Assembly (NCBI GenBank): GCA_029721435.1
Contig: CM056573.1
Span: 126,708,447 to 126,772,446, forward strand
Length of the DNA stretch: 64,000 bases
DNA from: Gymnothorax reevesii
Lineage: Eukaryota > Chordata > Actinopteri > Anguilliformes > Muraenidae
Direction of reading: 5' to 3'
In this document: one piece after another, positions 53,656 through 64,000 of the stretch
Numbering within the stretch: position 1 is the first letter of the stretch
Layout of the letters: every line of letters starts with the position of its first letter
Translations under genes and position numbers: made by a program
The notes under the pieces: model-generated
Told to the model about the DNA's origin: nothing
The model's input: the letters and a program-made list of their open reading frames with translations, nothing else
Databases searched by the model: none

Positions 53656-54520
53656 TGAGTCTCACTCCTTAGTCTAGATCATGGTCCAGGGCAAGCTATT
53701 TTGTTAACTTGAATGTAAATTACAAAAAGGTTTTTCAATTCATGGCTAGACTTGCTTTACATGTGTTGAAGATACTCTGTAAACATACATTGTAAGGGTC
53801 AAATCACACTTTGCTAAGGCACATATATTGTACATGTACCACTATGCAATTTTACAAAACCAATGACAGTATCACAAATAGTTTTTCAAGTCTTCTTTTT
53901 ATTTTTAAGTGATAGTTGAAATATTTTTACATCTTCAATGCTGAAATGCGGCAGTTGTACTCAAAACAAAAGGTATTCATAATACATGTACTAGACTTTG
54001 TTATTTTTTACATTTACCACTGAATAGTGCATTTCAAGTTTTATATCCTATGTGGACTTCATGGCTTCCCTTCAAATAGGGTAAGAAACTATAGCTGCTT
54101 TCTTGAATAATGGTCATGTAAGATGAAGTATAAAGTTTAACGTAAACGCATGTCTAAAGGCATGTTGAATATGTTTGCAGAAGGAAGATGTCTTGCATAA
54201 CAAGTGCAGACTAGTAGTTGGACCTTTAAGTGCCTAAGACACAGTGCCTGGAAGCCCATAAGGCAAGAGTTGCCTTGCTGTTTCTATAGCAGGTTGTAGT
54301 TTTACAAGAAGAGGTTGCTAGCCCCTTGTCCTACAAGACAACAGTGAGCACTACAATTTTATTTATGCAGTTGTACCCAATGAGTTCTTGATGCAAATAA
54401 AAAACAGTACCATAAGAATACAATGAAGATACTACTTACAGGCATTACATAGAACGTTGTTTATGTTTAACCCCTTTGCCCAGAAGCCAAATCTTCTTTT
54501 AAATCTTTATTTAAAGGGGA
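53656..54520. other. Spacer without gene
   Basis: AT-rich, no feature. Confidence 0.45.
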
Positions 54521-54524
54521 CCTA

Positions 54525-54833
54525 TTATGCGGATCCTTCTTTTAATACATATTAGTAATGTTATTAGGTTGGTTGTTCAAACTCAACCTCTGAAAAGTTT
54601 CGAAACATAAGATACAGAGGTTTTGCCGTAATCCAAGAACATGATTTCGTGAACGTGATTTCCTCTCTGAACAGCTCCTCCCGAGATCTTCGCAAGATCT
54701 GGGCAAAACCTGACGTCAGGTTGTGCCGTCCAATTAGTACAGACCTAGCCAGAGCCAATCATGGCGCTGGACCTGCCCACACTGGAAACTATTCTAGCAG
54801 GCATTAACGATGGCAGATCATATCATGCCTTAT
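54525..54833 (+). mobile_element. Kolobok-like 5' terminus, second copy
   Basis: It begins AGGGGACCTATTATGC after TTAA (54,521-54,524). It is about 85% identical to 33,315-33,630 and includes the start of the same protein (ATG 54,761, MALDLPTLETILAGINDGRS). It ends where the sequence changes to CCCTGTTTACACC at 54,834, which may be the edge of another insertion. Confidence 0.6.
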
Positions 54834-55930
54834 GCCCTGTTTACACCAAAATACGACTGAAATGGCGACTGCTGCGACTTGTGAGATCACAAGGATTTGA
54901 TGAACTCGCACAAGTCTTCTATACTCTTGTATACTCTTGTATACTCTCCAATCTAATCGCTAATTTGCGTTGACACCAAGCTTCCAGTGAGACCACATTT
55001 GAGATATATTAATAAAAATTAGGCGATCTATGCGACATAATTTACGATGACTCTCCTTTCTCTTGTTTGGTCTCTCTTGGTCTTGTGTTGTTGATGCGAT
55101 CGTTGCAGCAAGTGATGAACCGATTAAAACAATGGCTTTACATAGGAAACCCACTCTCAGAAAGAGTCGCATGGAAGCTCGCCATTGGTCGCAATTTCTC
55201 TCTGACTGATCGCCATTGGTTAAATTTCGATCCCATCCATCTCTGATGCTCTCGCAGTTTCACTCGCCATGACTTTTTTGCTCTCGAAGGCATTGCAATG
55301 GGCTCTTGTTCAGCTCGCAAATGTAGAAGGAAATGTCCGGCACGTTTCACAGCTTGTTGCTTCGTGAGCCACGCGGGCTGTCCTGCGCCTTTCGCGAGCC
55401 ACTCGACCACAGAATTTATGAAGACATGCTGATATTTACGTCGTCATTTATGTGCGAAAGAAACGCCACAATTTTGTGAAGCAATGTATAACAACGCTAT
55501 TAAAATTAAATTTGATTGTCCTTTTACCAATTTGCCTGAGAAACTTTCTGATCAAGAAAAGTAAACTGCGACAGGTTTAGGTCAGGTTTGAACGTCCCTT
55601 TGCAGCAGCCGACGCACCGCCTGTTTTACCCAGTGCCCACTACTGTCAGTTATACTCGAGTGGCGTTTATGAATAGCAATTGGCGAGGAGTGGGACCGCT
55701 CTCTCAGTTAGTGGTAGGTCGATCTCTTTCTCATACTCCAGTTACATTTCAATCGTACTCACTGTATGGTGAGTGGAGGGTGAGTGTGAGTGTCGTTTCT
55801 GAATACGGGCCAAAGTCTATGCAAAGATGCCAATAAGAAATGCGTGTATTCGTGTCTTTACATTGACTTTGGATGTAATCTGCCGTGCAAGAAATTTGCT
55901 TTGCATTCGGTGTGAACGCAACTTTAGTTT
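54834..55930. mobile_element. Candidate insertion with GTTTACACC / GGTGTGAACGC ends
   Basis: The left junction CCCTGTTTACACCAAAATACG and right-hand GTGTGAACGCAACTTTAG are reminiscent of fish hAT-like MITE ends that read GCGTTCACACC. The ends do not match each other well, so two unrelated pieces may be present. TACATTGACTTTGGATGTAAT near the right end (55,858) also resembles that MITE group. The segment at 54,925-54,955 contains a TATACTCTTG triplet repeat. No transposase. Confidence 0.35.
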
Positions 55931-57580
55931 TAATTACCGGCTGAGTCTCCTGGCAGCAGACATTCTCCTCCTCTGTGGGCATTCTGGCGCAATTACCGCA
56001 TGTGCACCTGACAAAACATAGGTAAGTCTATTTGTTAGGCCTATATAGTAATTGGTAGGCTATGACATGAGCTAATGATCTTTGGGTGGTCAATGGTAGC
56101 CTGGAATTCAAACCATAACGCTACCAAATTGACATGTCTGCATCTCGGTCAACTGCGTCTAGCAGTGTGCTGTGTCTTCAGGTAATCTAGGAATAGACTA
56201 GCACTAGACCCGCAACCAGGACGATTGCCAAGACTGTTGATGGTGTAAAGAAACAAGCCTTTATTTTAAAATGTTTCCCACAGTTTAGTGCAACGTGAAA
56301 GGCCATGATGATGATCGCGACAAACATTCGCCTCTTGAAGAAAATCGAAGTTGACATGCAAATATTACCATTCCGAAACGTTCATTGATAAATGTTCTGG
56401 TAGCGGTTCTTGTGCTGCTTCTGTTTCCTCCTCGGATTCAGGATCAAACACGCAGGGCTGTATCTCTGAAGTCATTGAGAGCAGTTTAGAAATCCGCACG
56501 GTGAACTAATGTCTGTAACAACTAATCAAATGGATGGAGAAACACCTCTCGATACAGCTGTAGAGGGAGGCCAATCGGATGCAAGTTAATTTACATATGG
56601 AATATTCATGAGCAAGAGGCGCAATCCTGTCATTTCTTCCCAGCCATTTTCCTTACCAAACTAGAACAGAGTGAAGTAGGCCAACCAAAGCATTTTTTTC
56701 TCCAAAAACTGCTTGCAGGGCATTCAATAACTCCAGAGACCATAACACAATTAATAGAAAAAGGCTAGACATAAAAACTTTAACAAACACTTCACTTCCT
56801 TCTGCTAAAAACTCCTTTTGCTTGATTTCATGCTTTATATTTTCTGGGTAATTGCTTTCTCATGTGCCCAATCTGATCACTGTCCATTCCAGGCAGGATT
56901 TGCACTCACACTTGAGAGGCTGGGTGCATGTTTCATATACCTGAGCCTTGAATCCATGCTGCCTCTATATTTAGGCAGTTGAACCACACAAGAACTGCAC
57001 GGCCTCTGTTGTTCTTTAATTGTAATTGGATGACAAAATTTCAGAGTGGAAGGAAGAAAACAATCAAGCAGAAGACAGCTAATGCAAGAACTTCACACTT
57101 TACCCAAATACGAAGTGGGATTTTAATCACACGGCTCACTCAGCCAAAGAGGTTAATACATTACCAGACAGCTACGGGGAAAATAGACGAGCTAAGGGCA
57201 AGAACATTGTTTTAGAATGTTAATGTTACATCACCAGAGAGGGTTGTCACGGTAACCCTGCCAAACTAAGAGTCGACAGGCTTAACCATCGCTTGTGCCC
57301 TCGATTCTTCATACTACCAAGCGATGGTTAAAATGCTCAGCATAAATAGAGCGAAAGGATCCGCAATGTTGTCTCTCGGGCCCGAGGTTCGAACGAGGGC
57401 GCCCCCCCAACACACTCGCAGCCTCAGTCCATGAATGATTTATTTGTGGGATGCGGTCAGATTGGCGTTAAGTGCCTTTTAGATAACCTCCATTTCAATT
57501 ACCCTCTGACATTCAGAGAGGGGCCTCTACAGCGACCTTGCAGGAGATCCAGACAGCAAAGGGATCGGCTCATATGGAAT
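55931..57580. other. Spacer without gene
   Basis: No coding region. The only structured item is an inverted repeat at 57,282-57,331 (separate entry). The stretch 57,420-57,510 is complex and could be conserved non-coding DNA, without proof. Confidence 0.4.
57282..57331. repeat. 14-bp perfect inverted repeat
   Basis: TTAACCATCGCTTG (57,282-57,295) and CAAGCGATGGTTAA (57,318-57,331) are perfect complements with a 22-nt loop, forming a stable hairpin. It could be a small MITE tip pair or a structured RNA; neither can be decided here. Confidence 0.7.
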
Positions 57581-57860
57581 GGAAGAGGGGGTAGAGATAG
57601 AGGGTGAGAGAGAAAGAGATACAGGGGGAGTACTGGGGGAAGAGAAAGAGGGAGTCAGAGGGAGAGTGGAAGGGAGATACAAGGAGAGAGAGAGAGGAAA
57701 AAATAAAAAGTTTGAGGGTAAGAGAAGCAGACAGCAAGATGGAGAGGGTGGAAAAGTGATAGAGGAAAATATGAGGGAATGACAGATGAGACAGAGTGAG
57801 AGAAAGAAAAGTAGAACAGTAAAAAGCAAGAAAGAAAGAGAGGGAGGGGGAGGAATGTAA
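57580..57860. repeat. GA-rich simple repeat, ~280 bp
   Basis: Purine tract of GAGAGAGAAAGAG and GGGAGA types. Confidence 0.88.
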
Positions 57861-59915
57861 GAGGCCAAAAGAAAATGAAAGTAAGAGAGGTGGATGCGTT
57901 AAGGAAGAGTAGGAGAGTATGTCCTCTTATTCATGAATGCAGAGGCTTTATCCTCCACCATCAGAAGGAGATGAGGACCACAGAGTATAAAGAGATTTGG
58001 TCTCTGTGGTCGAAGGCATCAAAAACACCCCCCCTTTACTCCACTGCTGCCCCCACCCTAGTCAGTCCAGCAGGCTGACGGACAGCACTTCAAACACGAG
58101 CCACTTGGCCCTGGTCCACTGGGTCCTACCGCAGTCCCTGAACACCACCGGACTATCCGTGCCCCAGCTTCAAACACATCCCGCTGCTAAAGTCAGGATT
58201 CAGAGGCTCGCAACTTCTCCAGCTAACACTGGAGGAAAATGAGAGTGTGTGAGAGTGGGGTGGGGGTGGGTGGGTGGAATAGCGATGGAGTGCTGGGGAT
58301 TCAGAGAGACTGAGAAAGCTGTAGAGAGAGAGGAGATAGAGGGAGCACAGGACAGACATATGTGTCCCTTGTGAGGCCTCCTACCAACTACATTACAGAA
58401 CTTGGTGAGTGTATGTGTGCATGAGTATGGATGCACTAATGGATGCACTGTATTTATGTACATACAGTATGTGAGTGAATGTGTGTGCAGAGTGCGTATG
58501 TTTGTGTGTGCATAGCTGGGAGTTTCTGTATAAAGCAGCCTGTCAGTACTTCAGTGCCTCTCTCTGGGGCACTAACTCGCCAGTCCATGTGGGATTGGGC
58601 TCGGTTCAGCCCAGAGAGTGAGGGTTTAGTGTGGGGCCCAGACAGCCCCACCCCCTTTCAGTTTTTTTGCTCTTAGTCTCACAAAGCTGAGAATAGTAAA
58701 TGTTTTAATGAGGTTCTCCCTTGCTCTTTCCCTCCCTCTATCTCCATTTCTCTCCCAAATAGTACAACTGAATGTTTCAATTGTGCCTCTGTTAAAATTT
58801 GCTTTGTGGTGGAGAGCCAAATTTCCTTCGTGCATTTTTCTGTCTTTCAGAAAACTGAGAATTGATTGGGACACGTATGTGATGCGCGCATGCGTAGTGC
58901 ACGAGCTGGGAAATTTTTGTAAATTTGAGTGCAGATACTGCCTTGACAGTATACAGAGATTATCCAAATGAGTGTTTCTCCGTTTTTTTTTTTTTAAATT
59001 AGGCTATGCAAGGTGCCTCTAAAATTTTCATACAAAGATGCCACATATATAAACTTGCCACAACCTTAACTGACAGCTGCAAACCATCTCTGCGCACTCA
59101 TGAAACCCGCTCAAATCTAGTAACCTGGACATTGATACCAAGTGAGTGGATATATAACTACTTTAGCAAGCCAGCTCGCAATCCTCTCTATTAAGCATCT
59201 TAATATGCGGTAACACTATTGCAGCTGCGATAAACACCTCAAAATGGACCACCGACTATGAATTGCACAAGCCGCAAACAGAGCACTAATCAGACTGGAT
59301 CATGTTAGATTTACAATTAAGTGTTTCTTTCATTTCCCCCACTGAGCCAAAGTTGGTTGGGACATTTTGACTTTCAAAGGTTATATTTTCTGAATATCAT
59401 GAGACGAACTTTAATTCTTTCCCTATAATTCCACCGAACAAGTCAAAATTATGACCTCACCTGAAGCCGATACACCTGTATCCCCAGCAGGTTGCTCTGT
59501 TTCTCTAGCTTGCTGCTGTGGTTCCTGCAGATAAAATAATTAATAATGGCTCCTTCGCGGGATTTCTCCACTGAAATTCACCTCATAATTTGACATATCC
59601 ACCTGGCTAATATTAAGCTACTACTGCTAGCAACCTGATTACTAACCAACATGTGACAGAAATCAGGTTTAGTTCGCTAGTTGAAATGAGCGAACATGTT
59701 TAATTAACATTCGATGACATTATTTTCTGGTAAAAACTAATTTAAGGTAGCTAGCAAGTTTTGACTTCAAGTAAATATCTGTTTCTGACTAGTTAGATCA
59801 CTTATTCAACCAAAATTACACCTGGCATTCAGTTTGGCGAAATATTAGCAGCATGACTGAATATGGAGCGACTTTCTATCCTCACACTCTCAGACAATGA
59901 AATTTCCACAAAAGT
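57861..59915. other. Spacer without gene, partly GC-richer
   Basis: 57,990-58,210 is GC-richer and CCC-rich. 58,240-58,260 is a short GT/GGGT repeat. No coding or structured feature is supported. Frames of 87-113 codons on either strand lack motifs. Confidence 0.4.
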
Positions 59916-59919
59916 GATA

Positions 59920-61468
59920 CAGTGGGGGAAATAAGTATTTGACCCCTTGCTGATTTTGCAGGTTTGCCCACTAACAAAGAGTGCAACGGTCTATAATTTT
60001 AATGATAGGTTTATTTTAACAGTGAGTGACTGAATATCACCAAAAAAGTGGAATAAGACATTGTATGCATTTTAGGAATTTATTTGCATATTTTTGGTCA
60101 AAAATAAGTGTTTGACCCCCTGGACAAACAGCATGTTCATATTTTGTAGAAAAGCCATTATTGGCCAGCACAGATGTCAAACAATTTTTATAGTTGTTGA
60201 TTAGGTTTGTGCACATTTTGGCAGGGATGTTGGCCCACTCCTCCCTGCAGACAGCCTCCAAATCATTCAGGTCCCGAGGCTGTCGTCTTGCAACCCGAAT
60301 TTTAAGCTCCCTCCAAAGATTTTCAATTTGATTCAGGTCTGGAGACTGGCTAAGCCACTCGAGACCCTTGATGTACTTCTTCCTCAGCTGCTCTTTTGTT
60401 ATTTTGGCGGTGTGCTTAGGGTAGTTGTCGTGCTGAAACACCCATCCTCGACCCAGGGAAGGAGCTGTTGGTCCAGAATTCCACGGTATATTGCCCCGTC
60501 CATCCTCCCCTCAATGCAATGGAGTTGTGCCGTCCCCTTGGCTGAAAAGCACCACTGTGCTTGACGGTGGGGATGGTGTTCTTTGGGTTGTACTCTGTGT
60601 TCTTTGCCCTCCAAACACGGCGAGTTGAGTTGAGCCCAAAAAGTTCTATTTTGGTCTCATCTGACCACATCATCTTCTTCCAGGCCTCTTCTGAGTCATC
60701 CAGGTGGTCAATGGCGAACTTCAGGCGGGCCTGTACATGTGCCTTCTTGAGCAGGGGGACCTTGCGTGCCCTGCAGGATTTCAATCCATGACCGCGTAGT
60801 GTGTTACCAACTGTTTCTTTTGTAACTGTGGTCCCAGCTGCCTTCAGTTCATTAACCAGTTCCCCCCTTGTGATTCCTCACCGTTCTCATGATCAGGGAC
60901 ATCTCAAGAGGCGAGACCTTGCATGGAGGCCCAGACCGAGGGAGGTTGGCGGCAGTGTGGTGCTTCTTCCCTTTCCTGATAACTGCACCGACAGTTCATC
61001 TTTTCTCTGAAAGTTGCTTTCCGATTCTCTTGTAGCCCTTCCCAGCCATGTGTAGGTCAAAAATCTTGTCCCTGATGTCCTTAGACAGCTCTTTGGTCTT
61101 GCACATGGTGGAGATGTTGGAATCTGGTTGTTTGGGAGTGGACAGGTGTCTTTCATACAGGTAATGAGGTGAGGCAGGTGTATTTGATGTAAATTATTAG
61201 TTGGCATTGGGGTCTTAAAGAAAGACTAACTGGCTTGTGGGACCCAGAATACTTGCTGTTTGGTAGGGGATCAAATACTTATTTTTCCTCATCAGATGGT
61301 TATCAAATTTTTATAAATTCATATGGTGTGATTTTCTGGAATTTTCTTTGTGATTCTGTCTCTCACTGTTAGAATTTATATACGATTAAAATTATAGATC
61401 GTTGCATTCTTTGTAAGTGGGCAAACCTGCAAAATCAGTGAGGGGTCACATACTTATTTCCCCCACTG
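59920..61468 (-). mobile_element. Tc1-F: near-complete Tc1 transposon (1549 bp)
   Basis: TIRs begin CAGTGGGGGAAATAAGTATT (59,920) and end with the complement at 61,468, flanked by TA (59,918-59,919 and 61,469-61,470). The length is that of an intact Tc1, and inner TIR blocks (GGTTTGCCCACT / AGTGGGCAAACC) pair too. It encodes a transposase on the minus strand with several frameshifts. This family, with GGGGGAAATAAGTATTTGA ends, is widespread in fish. Confidence 0.92.
60037..61106 (-). pseudogene. Tc1-F transposase (frameshifted)
   Basis: ATG at 61,106 ([20 protein letters not shown]) starts the N-terminal helix-turn-helix ([12 protein letters not shown]). The catalytic domain follows in pieces: [15 protein letters not shown] (first Asp, frame starting 60,784), [13 protein letters not shown] (second Asp) and [10 protein letters not shown] (Glu) in the frame from 60,441, with 34 residues between, as in Tc1. 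The C-terminus is [20 protein letters not shown]. At least two frameshifts split it (near 61,000 and near 60,440). The three catalytic acids are present, so loss of function comes from frame, not from active-site change. Confidence 0.88.
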
Positions 61469-61469
61469 T

Positions 61470-62576
61470 ATGTACCTAAGGTAATATCATTGTTATGTCA
61501 TGAGTTGGGCCATGGGAAAAGTGCTATTGCTACGCGATTAAGAAAAATCTGGAACAAATGCCAAATTACAGTTCTCTTTTACGGATAAGCCATTGCAAAC
61601 ACATGTAACCAAAGCTGGCGATCCAGTTGCGCGTCTCAAGCACCACTTTGGACAAAAATGAATATTCATGACCTGAATAGCGTAGTCAGTTTACTCTTGA
61701 CTTTTAGCCATCAGATAGCCCCGCCCTTTCAACCAATCAAATTCTAGAATGCATAAATAGGCTGTCTTGGAGACATAGCCTCCATAATTGGGTCTTATAT
61801 GGCTTGTCTGGAAAGATAAGAACGAGTTCCCTGAAATATTCGTAGGGACAATCTGGCTTCCCAAAATATTGGTAGGGACATGTCCCGACCTTCCATATAC
61901 AAACCTACGCCCTTGGTTCAGAGTACCATCATCTCAAGAACGAGTAGTGCTGCTCTGTCTTTGTGACAGTGGACCTGGAGTCCCATGAGTCTAAGACATC
62001 CTTATGGTGGATACAGCAGGACAGTGAAGTCTAATAAGGACGCAAAAACATATTAGCAGCAGCAGTGGTGCATGAAACTAAACAGTAATGTCCTAATTAT
62101 TTACATTTCAACTGCTGTATTCGACGATATAAAAATGTTATCACGAGGCCACACAGTAACACGAGATGGACATGGAGAACTAGCCATTACTTTTTCCCAG
62201 TGTTGACCATTTTATAAGTTAATATTTAATGGCCTTAAATACATTATTTTATGGCTATATTGCGTCATCCATTGAACTTTTCTAAATACGTGCAGACATC
62301 GAATCAAGTTATTCACACAGACACTTGTATCTAAGGCTGGTTTAGTGTGTCAAATAAGCCAAACATTGTAGTCTGTGGATTGGGGGAGGAAACCAAAGTA
62401 CTCAGAATAAATCCACAAGAACATGGCGAGAACATGTAAACTCCTACAGAAATGCCCAGGCCGGATTCGAAACTTGCTGTGAAGCTGCAACTTTACCCAG
62501 TATACTACCAAACCGTCCCCTAACAGTATACCAAGTGCAAACTTAGATTTTTTTTTCTATCAATGATAAAATGGAC
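61470..62576. other. Spacer with a decayed fish repeat
   Basis: No gene. At 61,868-61,915 GGGACATGTCCC and AAACCTACGCCC resemble the ends of the element at 9028. At 62,340-62,520 TGGGGGAGGAAACC with AAACTCCTACAGAAATGC is another decayed copy of the repeat at 31,985. Confidence 0.45.
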
Positions 62577-62595
62577 CAGTGGCGGTCCGTTAGCA
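62577..62595 (+). mobile_element. hAT-like terminus (only one end seen)
   Basis: CAGTGGCGGTCCGTTAGC is a characteristic hAT-type end (fish hAT MITEs often begin CAGTGGCGG). The matching end (CCGCCACTG) is not found in the remaining window, so the extent is unknown, and no 8-bp duplication can be checked. Confidence 0.4.
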
Positions 62596-63033
62596 GGAAC
62601 AAAAGCCAGCTGTAACCTCACCTTTCACTGCCTAATAACTTAAGCCTCTGGCAGTTTACTTCTCCCAAGTAGCAACAGTTGGTCAGATTAATTGGTAGAA
62701 CCGATGACATTCTAATTTATTTTTGATAGCATTGTTATAAATTCCACCACAAAATTATAAGGTGTTTTCTTCCGCACATAAATGTCTTCATAAAACATCA
62801 ATGTCTTTATCATTTCTGTGCTTGCGTAGTTTGTGAATAGCACCGATTTTCGTAAATTAGTTTGCAAGGCTCATTAAGCATATCATTATACCATAGTCTG
62901 GGTGAATACTCTTTTCTAGCAGGTATTGATTAAAACCGTGGAACCGCTCTGGTAGTTCAGCTACAGTAGTTTCACCGTCCGAAATTCATCCGCTAGCCAA
63001 CCTGTTACCATAGCAACGTTAGAGCACTGGCAT

Positions 63034-63454
63034 TTGGCTGGGAGTAACGGAAACCTACTCATTTATCCCCAGTCAATTTGGCGGCGTCATCAAGTTGCGT
63101 ACCGCCAGGTGGTTAACAATAGGTACTCCAGCGATAATAACCATAAATATTTAAGCAGCGAAGTAATCACGCTTTATTCATTAAATGATAGTAATTGTGC
63201 ACAGTTACAAAGGAAGCTAACATGTCCACTTCATGTATCAGCAACTGTTGATTGTTCGCTAGCTACGTGCTGTGACAAGAGACTGATTTCAGCTCGCTGG
63301 CGCTATGGAAACCGTCATAAGTTCATTGTATGCTCATTTGCTATGAGAAGGTGCGGCACCTGTTTAATGATTACTTGCTCAAAGTGCAAAACTTTCACCA
63401 AAAATGTCTGAATGCTTTGATTTGATATTGCTGGCAAATGACTATGGTATAAGC
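63034..63454. other. Spacer downstream of the hAT-like end
   Basis: A 125-codon open frame (63,034-63,411, plus) has no recognisable family and unremarkable composition; I do not call it a gene. The adjoining 62,596-63,033 is also without features. Confidence 0.35.
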
Positions 63455-63569
63455 GGGATAATCAACTTGTAGGTGTGCATTACACGGTTTTAAGGCACTT
63501 CGCGGAGGTTATTCGCCTCCATGCCGAGCCATAAAAGCTTGTAATGCACACCTACGAGTTAATTATCCC
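63455..63569. mobile_element. 115-bp hairpin MITE
   Basis: GGGATAATCAACTTGTAGGTGTGCATTACA-type left arm (63,455 on) is mirrored by TGTAATGCACACCTACGAGTTAATTATCCC at the right, 28 of 30 matching, around a 55-bp loop containing AAGGCACTTCGCGGAGGTTATTCGCCTCCATGCC, itself a small hairpin. Flanks (GTATAAGC / TTACATAA) give no clear duplication. Non-coding. Confidence 0.8.
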
Positions 63570-64000
63570 TTACATAAACCCCGGGAATCTGTTCTGTATT
63601 CTGAATGTAGTCACGGCTAAAGGATGTTGTTGGGTACGATGCACAGCTGAGTGATCGCGAAAAACAAATACTGCAAAGTCAGCGAAAGTTTTTGATTTTT
63701 TGCATTTATGTTTTCATTCTAACAATGGTGTATCAATTTTATAAATGTTGGCAATAAACATTCATTTTTTTCATCATAATTTCTTATTATAGATCATGGA
63801 TTGGTCTTGGTCATTCAGTCGATAAATTGTTTGATTGTTAATCAGGCGAACTTGAATGAGAACAGCTTGAGGACAATCGAGTGGTAAAGGGTGAGGTTAC
63901 TGAAGCCCCTGGCGACGTGTGACCGCACGCCACTGAAATTGACAGTATGATGTGACAATTGTGCTGTTTGGGTCACCACAGAAACTTATTGTTTCTTTTC
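63570..64000. other. Spacer to the window edge
   Basis: No feature seen. Confidence 0.4.

Noticed and set aside
63034..63411. 125-codon frame as a new gene
   Set aside because: No homologue recognised, no splice or promoter signal that I can support; near a hAT-like end.
1..64000. A bacterial-type operon or defence system
   Set aside because: No clustered co-directional genes, no ribosome binding sites; all features are eukaryotic mobile elements.

Overview
This window looks like repeat-dense, non-coding DNA of a ray-finned fish. The evidence is the kind of mobile DNA it carries: at least seven Tc1/mariner copies of recognisable teleost type, three PIF/Harbinger-like elements with a Myb-like accessory gene, a THAP-domain element flanked by TTAA, four solo LTRs of one family, L1- and L2/Rex-type LINE fragments, and AT-rich spacer with TG, GA/CT and GACA microsatellites. 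I cannot name the species. I see no convincing exon of a host protein gene, no host tRNA or rRNA gene, and nothing prokaryotic. Family names rest on motifs and remembered consensus patterns; boundaries rest on terminal repeats and target duplications (TSDs) read directly.

Region 1 (1-19,216) is a deep nest. Tc1-A (1151-4716) holds an L1 fragment with an 11-bp TSD and a solo LTR with a 5-bp TSD inside its own 3' terminal repeat. Tc1-B began as about 1.6 kb but now spans 5561-19,214. Inserted in it are Tc1-C (5740-14,528), a Harbinger-like element (15,177-16,377), Tc1-D (17,222 to about 18,225) and Tc1-E (about 18,226-18,964). Tc1-C itself holds a solo LTR (5870-7046) and a 6.0-kb transposon (7548-13,567) with about 280-bp terminal inverted repeats (TIRs). 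That transposon carries a two-exon gene for a protein with FEN1/XPG-like nuclease motifs and a cysteine-rich tail. Its intron is occupied by a further element, so nesting reaches four levels.

Region 2 (19.2-33.3 kb) is mostly spacer: an element with GGGGCAAAGTG-type motifs, SINE-like repeats, a short MITE, TG, GA/CT and GACA simple repeats, and a decayed Tc1. Region 3 (33.3-48 kb) has a THAP-domain (Kolobok-like) element, another solo LTR, a 2.75-kb near-perfect palindrome (arms about 820 bp) around a Harbinger-like core, and an AGTATACT-rich satellite. The satellite has 90-bp monomers in 180-bp dimers, is interrupted by a solo LTR and recurs in inverted orientation beyond a 2.6-kb Harbinger-like element.

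Region 4 (48-64 kb) is mostly spacer with a LINE fragment, a cluster of palindromes, a second copy of the Kolobok-like terminus, Tc1-F (59,920-61,468), a hAT-like terminus and a short hairpin MITE. No set of genes here forms a working pathway; every coding feature is a mobile-element gene, and nearly all are broken. The most open catalytic domain is that of Tc1-D (17,441-18,103). The most unusual systems are the nuclease-coding long-TIR transposon and the large palindrome.
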